Positions 9,683 through 18,500 of a stretch of 64,000 bases of DNA are shown piece after piece (within the stretch, counting starts at the first letter, position 1; each line of letters begins with the position of its first letter). Under the pieces are notes generated by a model. That model ran no database searches, was not told the origin of the DNA, and saw nothing but the letters and a program-made list of their open reading frames with translations. Source of the DNA: an uncultured Granulosicoccaceae bacterium (GTDB lineage Bacteria > Pseudomonadota > Gammaproteobacteria > Granulosicoccales > Granulosicoccaceae). The DNA is taken from NCBI GenBank assembly GCA_938003855.1, contig CALKXD010000151.1, forward strand, positions 1-64,000. Reading direction: 5' to 3'. Both the position numbers and the translations under genes were made by a program.

Positions 9683-9907
9683 CTAGCTGGCTTTGGGTTC
9701 CCACTTGATTTGAAATTCAATTTCCTCTTCGGCGTCACCACGTTCGTGCTCAATGGAATAGCCGGCTCGAACAGGTACGTAGATGCGTTCTCCAGCGATT
9801 TGAATTTCGAATTGCTCGCCTGCTTCGATGCAGTCGGCGAGTCGTCTGAGTTTTTCAACAAACTCTTTGTCGGTGTAGCTTTTTTCCAGATCTCTGTCGG
9901 GTTTCAT
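9683..9907 (-). CDS. amphi-Trp domain-containing small protein
   Basis: Small protein of 74 residues matching the amphi-Trp domain family, which has no established function: KSYTDKEFVEKLRRLADCI, then an alternating beta-rich half ending FQIKWEP. The start at ATG 9907 is supported by AAGGAG 10 nt upstream (complement of 9917-9922). It lies alone between convergent or same-strand neighbours with about 230 bp upstream, so it probably has its own promoter. No membrane segment or signal peptide is visible. Confidence 0.8.
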   Translation of the reverse strand: MKPDRDLEKSYTDKEFVEKLRRLADCIEAGEQFEIQIAGERIYVPVRAGYSIEHERGDAEEEIEFQIKWEPKAS

Positions 9908-10069
9908 GCGGGCTTGCTCCTTATGATGAGGGTTATCAGAACTCTACTCACCGCCAAGCCTACCACGATAACCTGCCCGGGTGACCTCGAGCCTGATGAG
10001 GCAGTGTTGCTGTTTCGTCAACCCTGTGGCGACTGTCACCAGAAGAGGGGGCAGCCTGCGATCCGACAG

Positions 10070-10092
10070 CCAGATCCTGAAACCGGATCTGG
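10070..10092. repeat. perfect 8-bp hairpin, possible terminator of the DUF1127 gene
   Basis: CCAGATCC (10070-10077) and GGATCTGG (10085-10092) are separated by 7 nt. It sits about 50-70 bp downstream of the DUF1127 gene on the minus strand. No T-tract follows, so it may be a weak terminator or an mRNA 3'-end stabiliser. Confidence 0.4.
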
Positions 10093-10139
10093 CCTATTGA
10101 TCCAGTCGCTCTGCGAGGCAGCCCATCGGGCAGCGCCCC

Positions 10140-10631
10140 TTACGCGGCGACCTGCCTGTTGCTGCCGGCAGTCGGACTGGTCGGCTCTGGCGTATTTTCA
10201 GGTTTGGTATTTGCGGCAACGTCGTCCCGGCCAACCGAGGCCGTAGAGATAGAGTCCCGGGCAAGCTGCTCGAGAACCCGGCTTGACGCTGGCGTTGCCT
10301 GTACACCGGCGCGTCCGTAGCGAACGGCAGAGACTATTTCTCCACGTGTGATACCGATATCCCGCAGGTCGTGGTCAGACAGTGCGCGTAATTCCCTGAT
10401 CGCTTTTGCCTCGGCGCGCTGGGACAGCTGCTCTGATTTGGCAGGCATGGGCTGGTCAGCCTCGCGCCAGGGCCAGTAGGCAACGCCTTTTTCGAGAAGG
10501 CTGCGGGAAATACCCATATCCTGTAGAGTTCGGGTGCTCTGGTTCATCAGAACAGATCGTGATCTCTGGCGGCCCACATTGATCATGTAGTTGTTGTATC
10601 GATTACCGATAGTTTTTAACAAAATAGACAT
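10140..10631 (-). CDS. DUF1127 (YjiS-like) protein with two repeat units
   Basis: Cytosolic 163-residue protein. The clear DUF1127 motif is at about 75-105 (ELRALSDHDLRDIGITRGEI, then VRYGR). An earlier, more degenerate copy is at about 31-55 (LQDMGISRSLLE). DUF1127 proteins are small, often RNA- or protein-interacting adaptor-like proteins; YjiS itself is poorly characterised. The C-terminal 50 residues are low complexity. The ATG at 10631 has GGAGAA 4 nt upstream (complement of 10636-10641). It is divergent from the LysR gene, 155 bp away, which could regulate it. Confidence 0.75.
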   Translation of the reverse strand: MSILLKTIGNRYNNYMINVGRQRSRSVLMNQSTRTLQDMGISRSLLEKGVAYWPWREADQPMPAKSEQLSQRAEAKAIRELRALSDHDLRDIGITRGEIVSAVRYGRAGVQATPASSRVLEQLARDSISTASVGRDDVAANTKPENTPEPTSPTAGSNRQVAA

Positions 10632-10786
10632 AGTATTCTCCGTACAATTAACATCTGCAGTGGTATGGTCTCAATGCTTTTTTGCACCGGGCCAACTGCC
10701 TGGTAAGTAACATACGGCTGAGATCGGCTGTTCACAAACGATAGTTTCTAAAGGCTGTCGATAGTAAAACTTAAAGCGACGATAAA

Positions 10787-11722
10787 TTGGCTGGACCGTT
10801 ACCCCTCAATGCCCTTAACGCCTTTTTGGTGGCGTCGCGTCGTGGCAGTTTCAGCAAGGCCGCAGAAGAGCTTCACGTGACCCCTGCAGCAGTCAGTCAG
10901 CAGATACGTTCGCTAGAAGAGTCTCTAGGTGTACAGCTTTTCCATCGGTTAAACCGTGGCTTAGCGCTGACAGATGCGGGCGAGTCCGGAGTCGCAAGGT
11001 TGCAGGCAGGCTTTGACAACATTCAGCAATCGGTCGATATCATGCGCTCGGGCAATGTCAGCAACGAGCTGAATATCTGGACGTCCCCATCGTTCGCGTC
11101 AAAGTGGCTTATGCCGCGTATGCACCGCTTTATTGAAAAGAACTCATCAATTGATTTGCGTATCTCTGGCAGCGTTGCGCTGATCGACTCCGATTCCACC
11201 GCACCGTCGCTTAGTGCGGAAACCCTTAAAGCCCACAACATTGATGTGGCTATCCGCTTTGGCAGTGGCAATTATCCCGGCTGTGAGGTTCAGCGGCTTA
11301 TGGATGTTGTTGCAATGCCTTTGTGCAGTCCGGCGTTGCTGGAAAAAGACGCCAGACTGCCGCTCGCCAAACCGTCTGACTTGCTGCAGCACACACTGCT
11401 GCACGATGAGTCACCGTATGAAGGCAGGCCAACCTGGGCCAGCTGGTTTCAGGAGGCCGGTATGGCCGGTGAGGTGGCAAAGCGCAATCTCTATTTTAAT
11501 AGTGTTTCGCTGGCGCTGACCGCAGCCATTGAAGGACAGGGTGTGGTGCTGACGCTAGAGCAGTTAGCCCGCAACGACATGAACAACAAACGACTGGTTC
11601 CGCTGTTTGACCGACCCATGGAAGTCTCTCATGCGTATCATCTGGTGACACTCGAAAATGCAGAAGATGACCCCCGGGTCAGAGCATTCAGTGACTGGAT
11701 TTCCGACGAAATACGTGACTGA
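10787..11722 (+). CDS. LysR-family transcriptional regulator, GcvA-like
   Basis: LysR-type regulator of 311 residues. The N-terminal winged helix-turn-helix covers about residues 6-65 (LNALNAFLVASRRGSFSKAA, HVTPAAVSQQI, LGVQLFHR), and the remainder is a substrate-binding-like effector domain. The PLNAL opening and overall form match the GcvA/AmpR branch. The start is TTG at 10787: a stop codon lies at 10772-10774 in this frame and no ATG occurs until far into the domain. The likely target is the divergent DUF1127 promoter region (10632-10786), or the AEC permease that it meets tail to tail with a 6-bp gap. Confidence 0.9.
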   Translation: MAGPLPLNALNAFLVASRRGSFSKAAEELHVTPAAVSQQIRSLEESLGVQLFHRLNRGLALTDAGESGVARLQAGFDNIQQSVDIMRSGNVSNELNIWTSPSFASKWLMPRMHRFIEKNSSIDLRISGSVALIDSDSTAPSLSAETLKAHNIDVAIRFGSGNYPGCEVQRLMDVVAMPLCSPALLEKDARLPLAKPSDLLQHTLLHDESPYEGRPTWASWFQEAGMAGEVAKRNLYFNSVSLALTAAIEGQGVVLTLEQLARNDMNNKRLVPLFDRPMEVSHAYHLVTLENAEDDPRVRAFSDWISDEIRD

Positions 11723-11728
11723 TCAGTG

Positions 11729-12658
11729 TCACGGATCAGCCCATAGAAATACCACCGTCAGGGTGACGACTGAAACAGCAGTTGTCATTACCACTGAGGC
11801 GGCAGCGCGCTGTACATAGACGTTGTAGCGCTGGGCGACAATAAATATCAGTGCGCCGGCTGGCAGAGCCGCCAGTATCACGGCGCTTTCGAGCCAGAAC
11901 CCCTCAAGGCCGAAAACATAGCGGCCAAGTGCCCAGGTCAGGATCGGGTGCAGCAACAACTTTGCGACAATAACCCAGCTTATCTCACGTGCGCCTGCGG
12001 TAACGCTGAAGCCATAAAGTGACATTCCCATTGCGAATAGCGCAGTGGGGCCGGCCCCGCGAGCGAGAAGGTCGAGAAAGTGCTCTAGTGGTGTATACAA
12101 CGTTAGCCCTGACCACGAGTAACCCACCCCCAGCAGTGGTGCAATGATCAGCGGATTTTTAAACGACGATGTCAGCAGGCTGAAGTTGCTGCTGTTACGT
12201 GTCCTTCTGCTGCTTTCGATCAATACCGCAGAGCCAGTCAGGAACACCAGATTGGTAAACAAGGTGATGATAACCGCCGGCGTTGCCCCGGTTTCGCCAT
12301 AGGCCAGTACCAGTAGCGGGATACCAAGGTACACCGTGTTGGAAAAAATTAATGACATCCCGTGCAGAGTGAGCAACGGCAGTTCAGTGTGGTGAAACAG
12401 CTTAACCGAGACCAGCAGCCCGATCAGTAGTGTCAGCGCGACCCCACTGGTATAGGTGGCCAGAAAAGGCCAGTTGAAAACCTGATCCAGTGGAACCCGG
12501 GCGCAGGACAGAAACAGCAGCGGCGGTAAGGCGATAAAAAATACAAACTTATTTAGCGCTTCAGCGCTGTCAGCCCCGAGCAAACCGGTTTTACGGGATA
12601 GCACGCCAGCCAGAATAATCCCGAATACGGGCAATACGATATTAAGTACGGCGGACAT
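11729..12658 (-). CDS. AEC family (auxin efflux carrier-type) permease
   Basis: Inner-membrane transporter of 309 residues with about ten hydrophobic segments across its length. The opening VLPVFGIILAGVLSRKTG is typical of the AEC family. Bacterial members carry malonate, malate or other organic acids or amino acids; the substrate here is not predictable. The frame extends to 12727, but ATG 12658 starts directly before the first membrane helix as in the family. It is divergent from the GntR regulator with 266 bp between the two starts, a common arrangement for a locally controlled transporter. Confidence 0.88.
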   Translation of the reverse strand: MSAVLNIVLPVFGIILAGVLSRKTGLLGADSAEALNKFVFFIALPPLLFLSCARVPLDQVFNWPFLATYTSGVALTLLIGLLVSVKLFHHTELPLLTLHGMSLIFSNTVYLGIPLLVLAYGETGATPAVIITLFTNLVFLTGSAVLIESSRRTRNSSNFSLLTSSFKNPLIIAPLLGVGYSWSGLTLYTPLEHFLDLLARGAGPTALFAMGMSLYGFSVTAGAREISWVIVAKLLLHPILTWALGRYVFGLEGFWLESAVILAALPAGALIFIVAQRYNVYVQRAAASVVMTTAVSVVTLTVVFLWADP

Positions 12659-12924
12659 CAGGTTCTCACGTGCGGTGTGTGTGTTGTGTTGATAGCAGAG
12701 GTATCGGTGTGGGTAGTGCAGCGGCAAGTCAGAATAGTTTTATTGAGCGCCGGGCGTGTGGGCTTTAGCCGGTGGTATCTGCGTTGTGTTTTCTGAATAC
12801 CAGTTATGCCAGAATAGTGGCCTGGGAGTGCCGCTGCCAGCAGCTGCGTGCAACAGCAGGCACCCGCAACGGGCGGTTATCTGCATACCGCTGGACCGAA
12901 TCTTTTCATTACGTGTGAACCAAC
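12659..12924. promoter_or_regulatory. divergent promoter region, AEC permease / GntR regulator
   Basis: This 266-bp spacer lies between two divergent starts and should hold both promoters and, by analogy with FCD-type GntR genes, the regulator's operator. I cannot assign a convincing operator by eye. Confidence 0.4.
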
Positions 12925-13650
12925 ATGCCACGTACTTCATCCTCAACTGACGCGGTGACACTCAGAGAGCTGCTCACGGAAGATCTTGCTGCAGAGCCGC
13001 GACCAAGCCTGGCGGTAGTGGCAGCCGAGAAGCTGCGCGAGCTTATTCTACTTGGCAAACTGCCCCCGGGTACAGCGCTGAACGAACGCGATCTGTCCGA
13101 TATTCTCGGTATCAGCAGAACGCCCGTGCGCGAAGCGATCCGGCAGCTGGAACTCGATGGTCTGGTGGAATACACAGAGACGCGTCGTCCCAGCGTTGCC
13201 GATCCGTCGATGCAAACGCTTAGGCAGTGGTTAATGATTCAGGGGGCGCTGGAGGGCCTTGCCGGTGAGCAGGCTTGCGTGCTGGCGACTGACAGCCAGC
13301 TAGCCGTCATAGCCGATCTGCACCAACAGATGATCAGTATGGCCGGCAGTGATGCGCTGGAGCTTTTTCGTGTCGATATGGCCTTTCATTGTCATATTGT
13401 TGCCGCCGCAGATAACCCGCCGCTCGCCACAACGCATGCTCAATACAACGCGCGGTTGTGGCGCGCGCGATTTATCTCATGTCAGCGGCGTTCCAGTCGC
13501 ACGCTGCAAACGCAGAAGCACCAGGACATCGTCGATGCACTATTGGCTCGTGACGGTAACAGCGTTTCGCAGGCACTGCGCGTGCATCTGGACAACACCC
13601 TGACCAACATTGAGGCGGCTCGCCTCGAACAGGCTTCTGATGACGCGTGA
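12925..13650 (+). CDS. GntR-family regulator with FCD domain
   Basis: Transcription factor of 241 residues. The GntR winged helix is at about 28-95 (KLRELILLGKLPPGTALNERDL, GISRTPVREAIRQLELDGLV). The C-terminal FCD-type all-helical effector domain (about 100-230) carries spaced Asp/His metal-binding positions, including FRVDMAFHCHIV. FadR/FCD regulators usually respond to organic acids or sugars acids. The gene faces away from the AEC permease, which makes that permease the most likely target. It starts at ATG 12925. Confidence 0.9.
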   Translation: MPRTSSSTDAVTLRELLTEDLAAEPRPSLAVVAAEKLRELILLGKLPPGTALNERDLSDILGISRTPVREAIRQLELDGLVEYTETRRPSVADPSMQTLRQWLMIQGALEGLAGEQACVLATDSQLAVIADLHQQMISMAGSDALELFRVDMAFHCHIVAAADNPPLATTHAQYNARLWRARFISCQRRSSRTLQTQKHQDIVDALLARDGNSVSQALRVHLDNTLTNIEAARLEQASDDA

Positions 13651-13680
13651 GTGGTCGGCGGTGGTACTCACCGGGATAAG

Positions 13681-14370
13681 CTAGCGTCGCAGCAGCAGCG
13701 GTAACCAGCGCCAGACCTGTAACAGCGACGCCAGCGCACCTGCCGCATAAGTTAGCGCCGCTGCACGCAAAATACGTTTGGCGGCCGGTGCCTGAGCCTC
13801 GCTGATGTACTCACCGTCCAACAAGATCGGCATCGCTTTGTTGAAACTGGCGTCCCATTCCTCTGGCAGTACGATCAGGTAGGTTGCCGCGCCACACAGC
13901 GCAGCGATCAAGCCACCGGCCATCGGCAACGCCACACCGACCGGGCTGCGGGTCAGCAGGCCAATAATTGGCGCGAGTGAAAACATCATGATGCCGGCTT
14001 GCTGCAATCGTCTTGCTACCGGGATGAATTTTGCGCGCAATCTGAATACCGGCTCGTTCTTGTGCCATTGGATAGCATGGCCGACCTCATGGGCGGCAAC
14101 GGCAATGGCCGTCAGTGATTTGCCGTTGTAGTTGTCCGGCGACAGGCGTACCGCCGGCGCGCTGCTGTCGAAGTGGTCACGACCGGGTTGTGTCTCTTCA
14201 ACATTAACCGCCTCAATGGCAAAGCGCTGGATCAGATGTTCCGCCAGTTGCCCGCCCGTGCCCGGCGCATCAGGCAAGTCTGATTTGTAGCGAAAAAATA
14301 CCCACCGGATCCACATTTGTGGCCCGACAATGAGAGCAATGATCAGAATAATAATGAATACAATATGCAT
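13681..14370 (-). CDS. YugP-type zinc-dependent membrane metallopeptidase
   Basis: Neutral zinc metallopeptidase of the YugP family, 229 residues. An N-terminal membrane helix (about 3-20) precedes the zinc motif HEVGH at 94-98 within AVAAHEVGHAIQ. Two or three further hydrophobic segments follow (about 125-175, 205-222). The family is widespread and its substrates are not established. It converges with the GntR gene, with a 30-bp gap that holds only a weak CGGTG/CACCG hairpin. The start is ATG 14370. Confidence 0.88.
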   Translation of the reverse strand: MHIVFIIILIIALIVGPQMWIRWVFFRYKSDLPDAPGTGGQLAEHLIQRFAIEAVNVEETQPGRDHFDSSAPAVRLSPDNYNGKSLTAIAVAAHEVGHAIQWHKNEPVFRLRAKFIPVARRLQQAGIMMFSLAPIIGLLTRSPVGVALPMAGGLIAALCGAATYLIVLPEEWDASFNKAMPILLDGEYISEAQAPAAKRILRAAALTYAAGALASLLQVWRWLPLLLRR

Positions 14371-15516
14371 AGTGGTGGATACGATAGCAGACTATTGCGG
14401 GGATCACTTTCCTGTGTACCTAACACCGGCTGACCGGGCGCCCCACACACCCGGTAAAAGTGAGTCTGTGTATCCGGCCCGCGTATTGGCAACACCACGC
14501 TGCGGCTTCGGGCTGACGCAGAATCTGCAGGCTTTCGAAATCAAGTATTGAATGCAGCTTTGTGTTGCCAGCGCTAAGACTCACTGCGTTGCTGATTGTG
14601 ACTTTGATTGCGATGTCCATTGATGTGGTAAGGCAATGTCATTAGCCGGGTCTCCGATGCATCAGTATCGGGTCTGTTGCGTTGAGGAACTCATCAACTC
14701 TGCAAGGCGTCTCTTTTACAAGGGCTATATATTACCGGAGCCCGGCATCCCGAAAGTGCAGCGGTTCGTTGTCATCACTCTATGGTGAGGTTGTCGGTTA
14801 TTTGGTTATCGTGCCGGTGGTGGGTCGGAAGGGGGAGGTCGTTGGCAGCACAGATCCGATTGGGTTGCGGGCGTGTTTAAAGTGCGTTGTCAGTCAATGG
14901 CAGACAGGGCTTGTAACGAGAGTGAGCCTATTTAATGTCAGGGCACAGAACTCGTTCGCATTTTTGCCAGTCCTGCGCCGCCAGGCACCTGATCGATGAC
15001 TTTCACTGCACGCTATAAATAGCTGTCTATAAACTAAATCCGCATGTGAATAGTGTTGCTGCAGTTGCAATGCTGTCCCCTCCGGTAACATGCCATCTGC
15101 GATTTTGTAAGTCGCTTGCGCTAGGACAAGGCTCGTGGCTCCGGCCAGTGGCGCGTCCCCGGGTTAAACAGGGTTGTCGCTTTATTTATGTCAGTCTGGT
15201 CATTGGAGTTAGTTGCGTCTGCGCCGACAGATAGGCCTGTTGACCGGGTTGAGCGGTATGTCTCAAAACTAATTATTGCTTGTCTTTGTGTATTTTTTGC
15301 GCATCGTCAAAAACCAGCAGGGTATGACTCAGTCATGAATCGAACTGTTTTTTAACTTCCGTGCGTTTTCTGACCGCTTTTATGGTGTCGGTGAACCAAA
15401 ACACTCCTCCGTCTATGCAGATTTGTGCGTTGGTGAATGTTCTTACAGTGCTTAACCGCTATACGAAAAACCCTGTTTCGGCTATTGTTCCGAGGCTGAA
15501 CTCAAGGAAGTTTTAG
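14371..15516. other. 1.1-kb stretch without a recognisable gene
   Basis: No frame gives a protein with family resemblance; the longest open frame (about 105 codons near 14682) looks random. No tRNA-like or riboswitch-like fold stands out. The right part must contain the promoter and 5' leader of the large adhesin gene, and it is AT-richer than its surroundings from about 15250. The left part carries the YugP promoter. A long adhesin leader, an unannotated small RNA or decayed gene remnants are all possible. Confidence 0.4.
15324..15336. promoter_or_regulatory. palindrome ATGACTCAGTCAT upstream of the adhesin gene
   Basis: A perfect 6-bp inverted repeat around a single C, about 180 bp before the adhesin start. 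Its form suits a dimeric regulator site, but no factor is assigned. Confidence 0.25.
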
Positions 15517-18500
15517 ATGCAAATTATTGGTGAAATTCAAGGCCTGAAGCGACTGTTTTATGGTCTTGTTGTTTGTGCAGCATCACAGTTTTGTCTATTG
15601 TCTGTAGCTCATGCCGCGCCCTCAATAAGCAGCCATGCACCCGGCGATGTTCTGGTTAATGGATCAACTGTGATTGTCGATGCTGATGATGATCCATTTG
15701 ATCAATGGAGGCTCACAGTTGGTGAAACGCGTGCCCGGCCCTGGGGCTTGTACAGTAGTGGCGAGCGATCAGTTGGTGACCCACTGAAGGCTGTTTTAAA
15801 GCGAATTCCGGCAAATGGCGAAGCGCTGTATGTGCGTCTTTCGCACCGCCTCGCCAATGCTGGATGGAAGCACGTCAACTATGAATTCATTGCGGCTAAT
15901 GCCGATGAGGTAGCTCGCATCACCAGCCCGGCACTCGAGTCTCCGCTGGCCAGTGGCATGATAGTGAGTTGGCAGCCCGGTATCAGTCTTTTTGATCAGT
16001 GGCGACTCACCACCGGCACATCGGCGGCCCGGCCGTGGGGTGTTTTCAGTAGTGGCGTAAAAGACGCAAGCGCACCTTTGCAGGTACCGTTAAGTCGCAT
16101 TGCAACAGATGGTGGTTCTGTTTTCATGCGCCTGTCGCTACGGGTGACCGGTTCCAGCTGGAATCACTTTGACTACCAATACACGGCAGCGACTGCACAG
16201 CAGACAGCGCGGATTGTCCAGCCGGTGACAGAGGGTACTGTGGCCAACGGCCAGACGCTTCAATGGCTGCCGGGTCTTAGCCGTTTTGACCAGTGGCGTA
16301 TCACTACAGGTGCCACCAAAGCCCGTCCCTGGGGAAACTATAACAGTGGTGATAAAAGCGCTGATGATCCCCTTGAAGTAACCTTGAGTAAAATTCCAAC
16401 GGATGGCAGCCCGGTCTATGTGCGTTTGTGGCATCGTGTTGCGGGGGGCAGATGGAGCTTTGTCGACAGTGTCTATGAGTCGACGGTACCGGCACCGCCA
16501 CCGGTCGCGAGTAACGATGTGGCATCGCTGGTACAAAGCGAGCAGCGCACCCTTGATGTGCTGGACAATGATACCTCGGATCTGCCACTTGATCGGAGCA
16601 GCATTCTGATCACACTGAGCCCACAGCATGCCAGTGATTTCCAGGTGAATGAAAACGGCACCGTTTCCTATACCCACCGGGGTGATGGCAGCACAGAAGA
16701 TCGCTTCCGATATATTGTGTTCAGCAACACCGGACTTGAGTCAAACGAGGCGGAAGTAACACTGACAATAGAACCGTTACCTAATGTGTTGCCAGTTGCC
16801 GCCAATGACACTGTCTCTCTGATCAGGGGAACGCAGGCGATGGTTGCCGTACTGAGTAACGACACTGATTCAGATGGCGTAGATGCTACGTCGATTGAAG
16901 TTGTCCGCGATGCTACCCATGGAGAGCTGTCATTGCAGGCGGACGGCACAATTCAGTATCAGCATGATGGAAGTGCTGATACTGTTGATGCCTTTGACTA
17001 TACCGTTAAAGATACGCAGGGTGGTCTCTCAAATGTTGCCACCGTAACGGTGACGATTGATCCGGTGCCGGCACCGCAGGCGGGCGACGACAGCTTGTCT
17101 TTGGTTCAGGGCGAGGAAAAAGTAATCAATGTTCTGGCTAATGATTCATCAGCGACAGGGCTTGATGTCAGCAGCATTTTGATTACCACCGGCCCGCTGC
17201 ACGCTGACGGGTTTAAGGTAAACGGGGACGGTACAATTGCCTATAGACATGATGCCAGTGGCAGCACCGATGATAGCTTTACCTATACCGTCGCAACGCC
17301 GACAGGCGTCGTGTCCAATGAGGCCACGGTTTTGGTTTCGATCGAACCTCTGCCGAACCTGGCGCCGGTGGCCGCCAATGATGCGGTGAATGTGTATCGG
17401 GGACTGGTCTCACCTATAGAAGTATTGCTCAATGATACCGATGCCGATGGCAGTATTAACGCCGACAGCATAGCCGTGGTTGTTGATGCGAGGCATGGTT
17501 CGCTGGACGTCGCAGATGGCCGGATTGTGTATCATCACGATGGCAGCGCCGGCACAGATGATACCTTCAGTTATACGGTCAAAGACGACCTGGGAGAGCT
17601 GTCTAATGTAGCCGTGGTGACAGTGACAGTTGATCCGGTTCCCGCGCCACAGGCGGTGGATGATGCCAGTGTATTGTCTGATGCAAGCACGGTACTAATC
17701 GATGTTCTGTCGAATGATATCTCAATTGCACCGCTGGATAGCACCAGTATTCTTATCACCCGGGGGCCGCAGTTTGATGACGGCTTTCAGGTTAACGGTG
17801 ACGGCACAATTAGCTACACGCACGACGGTAAAGGTGCGGCTAAGGATAGCTTCCAGTACAAAGTAGCGACCACCAGTGGTGTGCAGTCCAACGAAGCCAC
17901 TGTAGCAATCACAATAGAGCAACCCACCGTAGTGCTGGCTAATAACGATGAAGTCACTTTGACCGCTGGCGTAGCTCAAGCGATTGATGTGCTGGCCAAC
18001 GATATTCCGGCAGGCAGCATCGATGTGACAAGTGTGGTGGTCACGGTCGAGCCCGGCCATGCGCAAAGCTATAACGTCAATGCTGACGGCACTGTCTCGT
18101 TCACTGCCGGGGGCGATGGCGTACTGGCGGACAGCTTCAGCTATAAGTTCTCAACGCTTGACGGGACTGAATCAAACACAGCGCAAGTGTTGATTACCAT
18201 TGAAGAGCCGATCGTTAATATTGCTCCGGCCGCAGAGAATGATGCTGCCATGCTTGATACGCTAACCGTCAGGCAGATTCCGGTACTGGCTAATGATACC
18301 GACAGCGACGGTGCGCTTGATGTCACCTCTGTTGCCATCGTTGAAGCGCCACTCCACGGTGAGGTAGTGGTCCACGATGATGGCTCGGTCAGTTACACGC
18401 ACCAGGATGCTGACACCCTTGCGGACAGCTTCAGTTACACCGTGAATGATGACAAAGGGCTGCCGTCAAACGTGGCTGTTGTGACTGTGACCATGGTGGT

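Noticed and set aside
14682-14999. 105-codon open frame in the gene-free stretch
   Set aside because: No ribosome site, no family resemblance and atypical composition.
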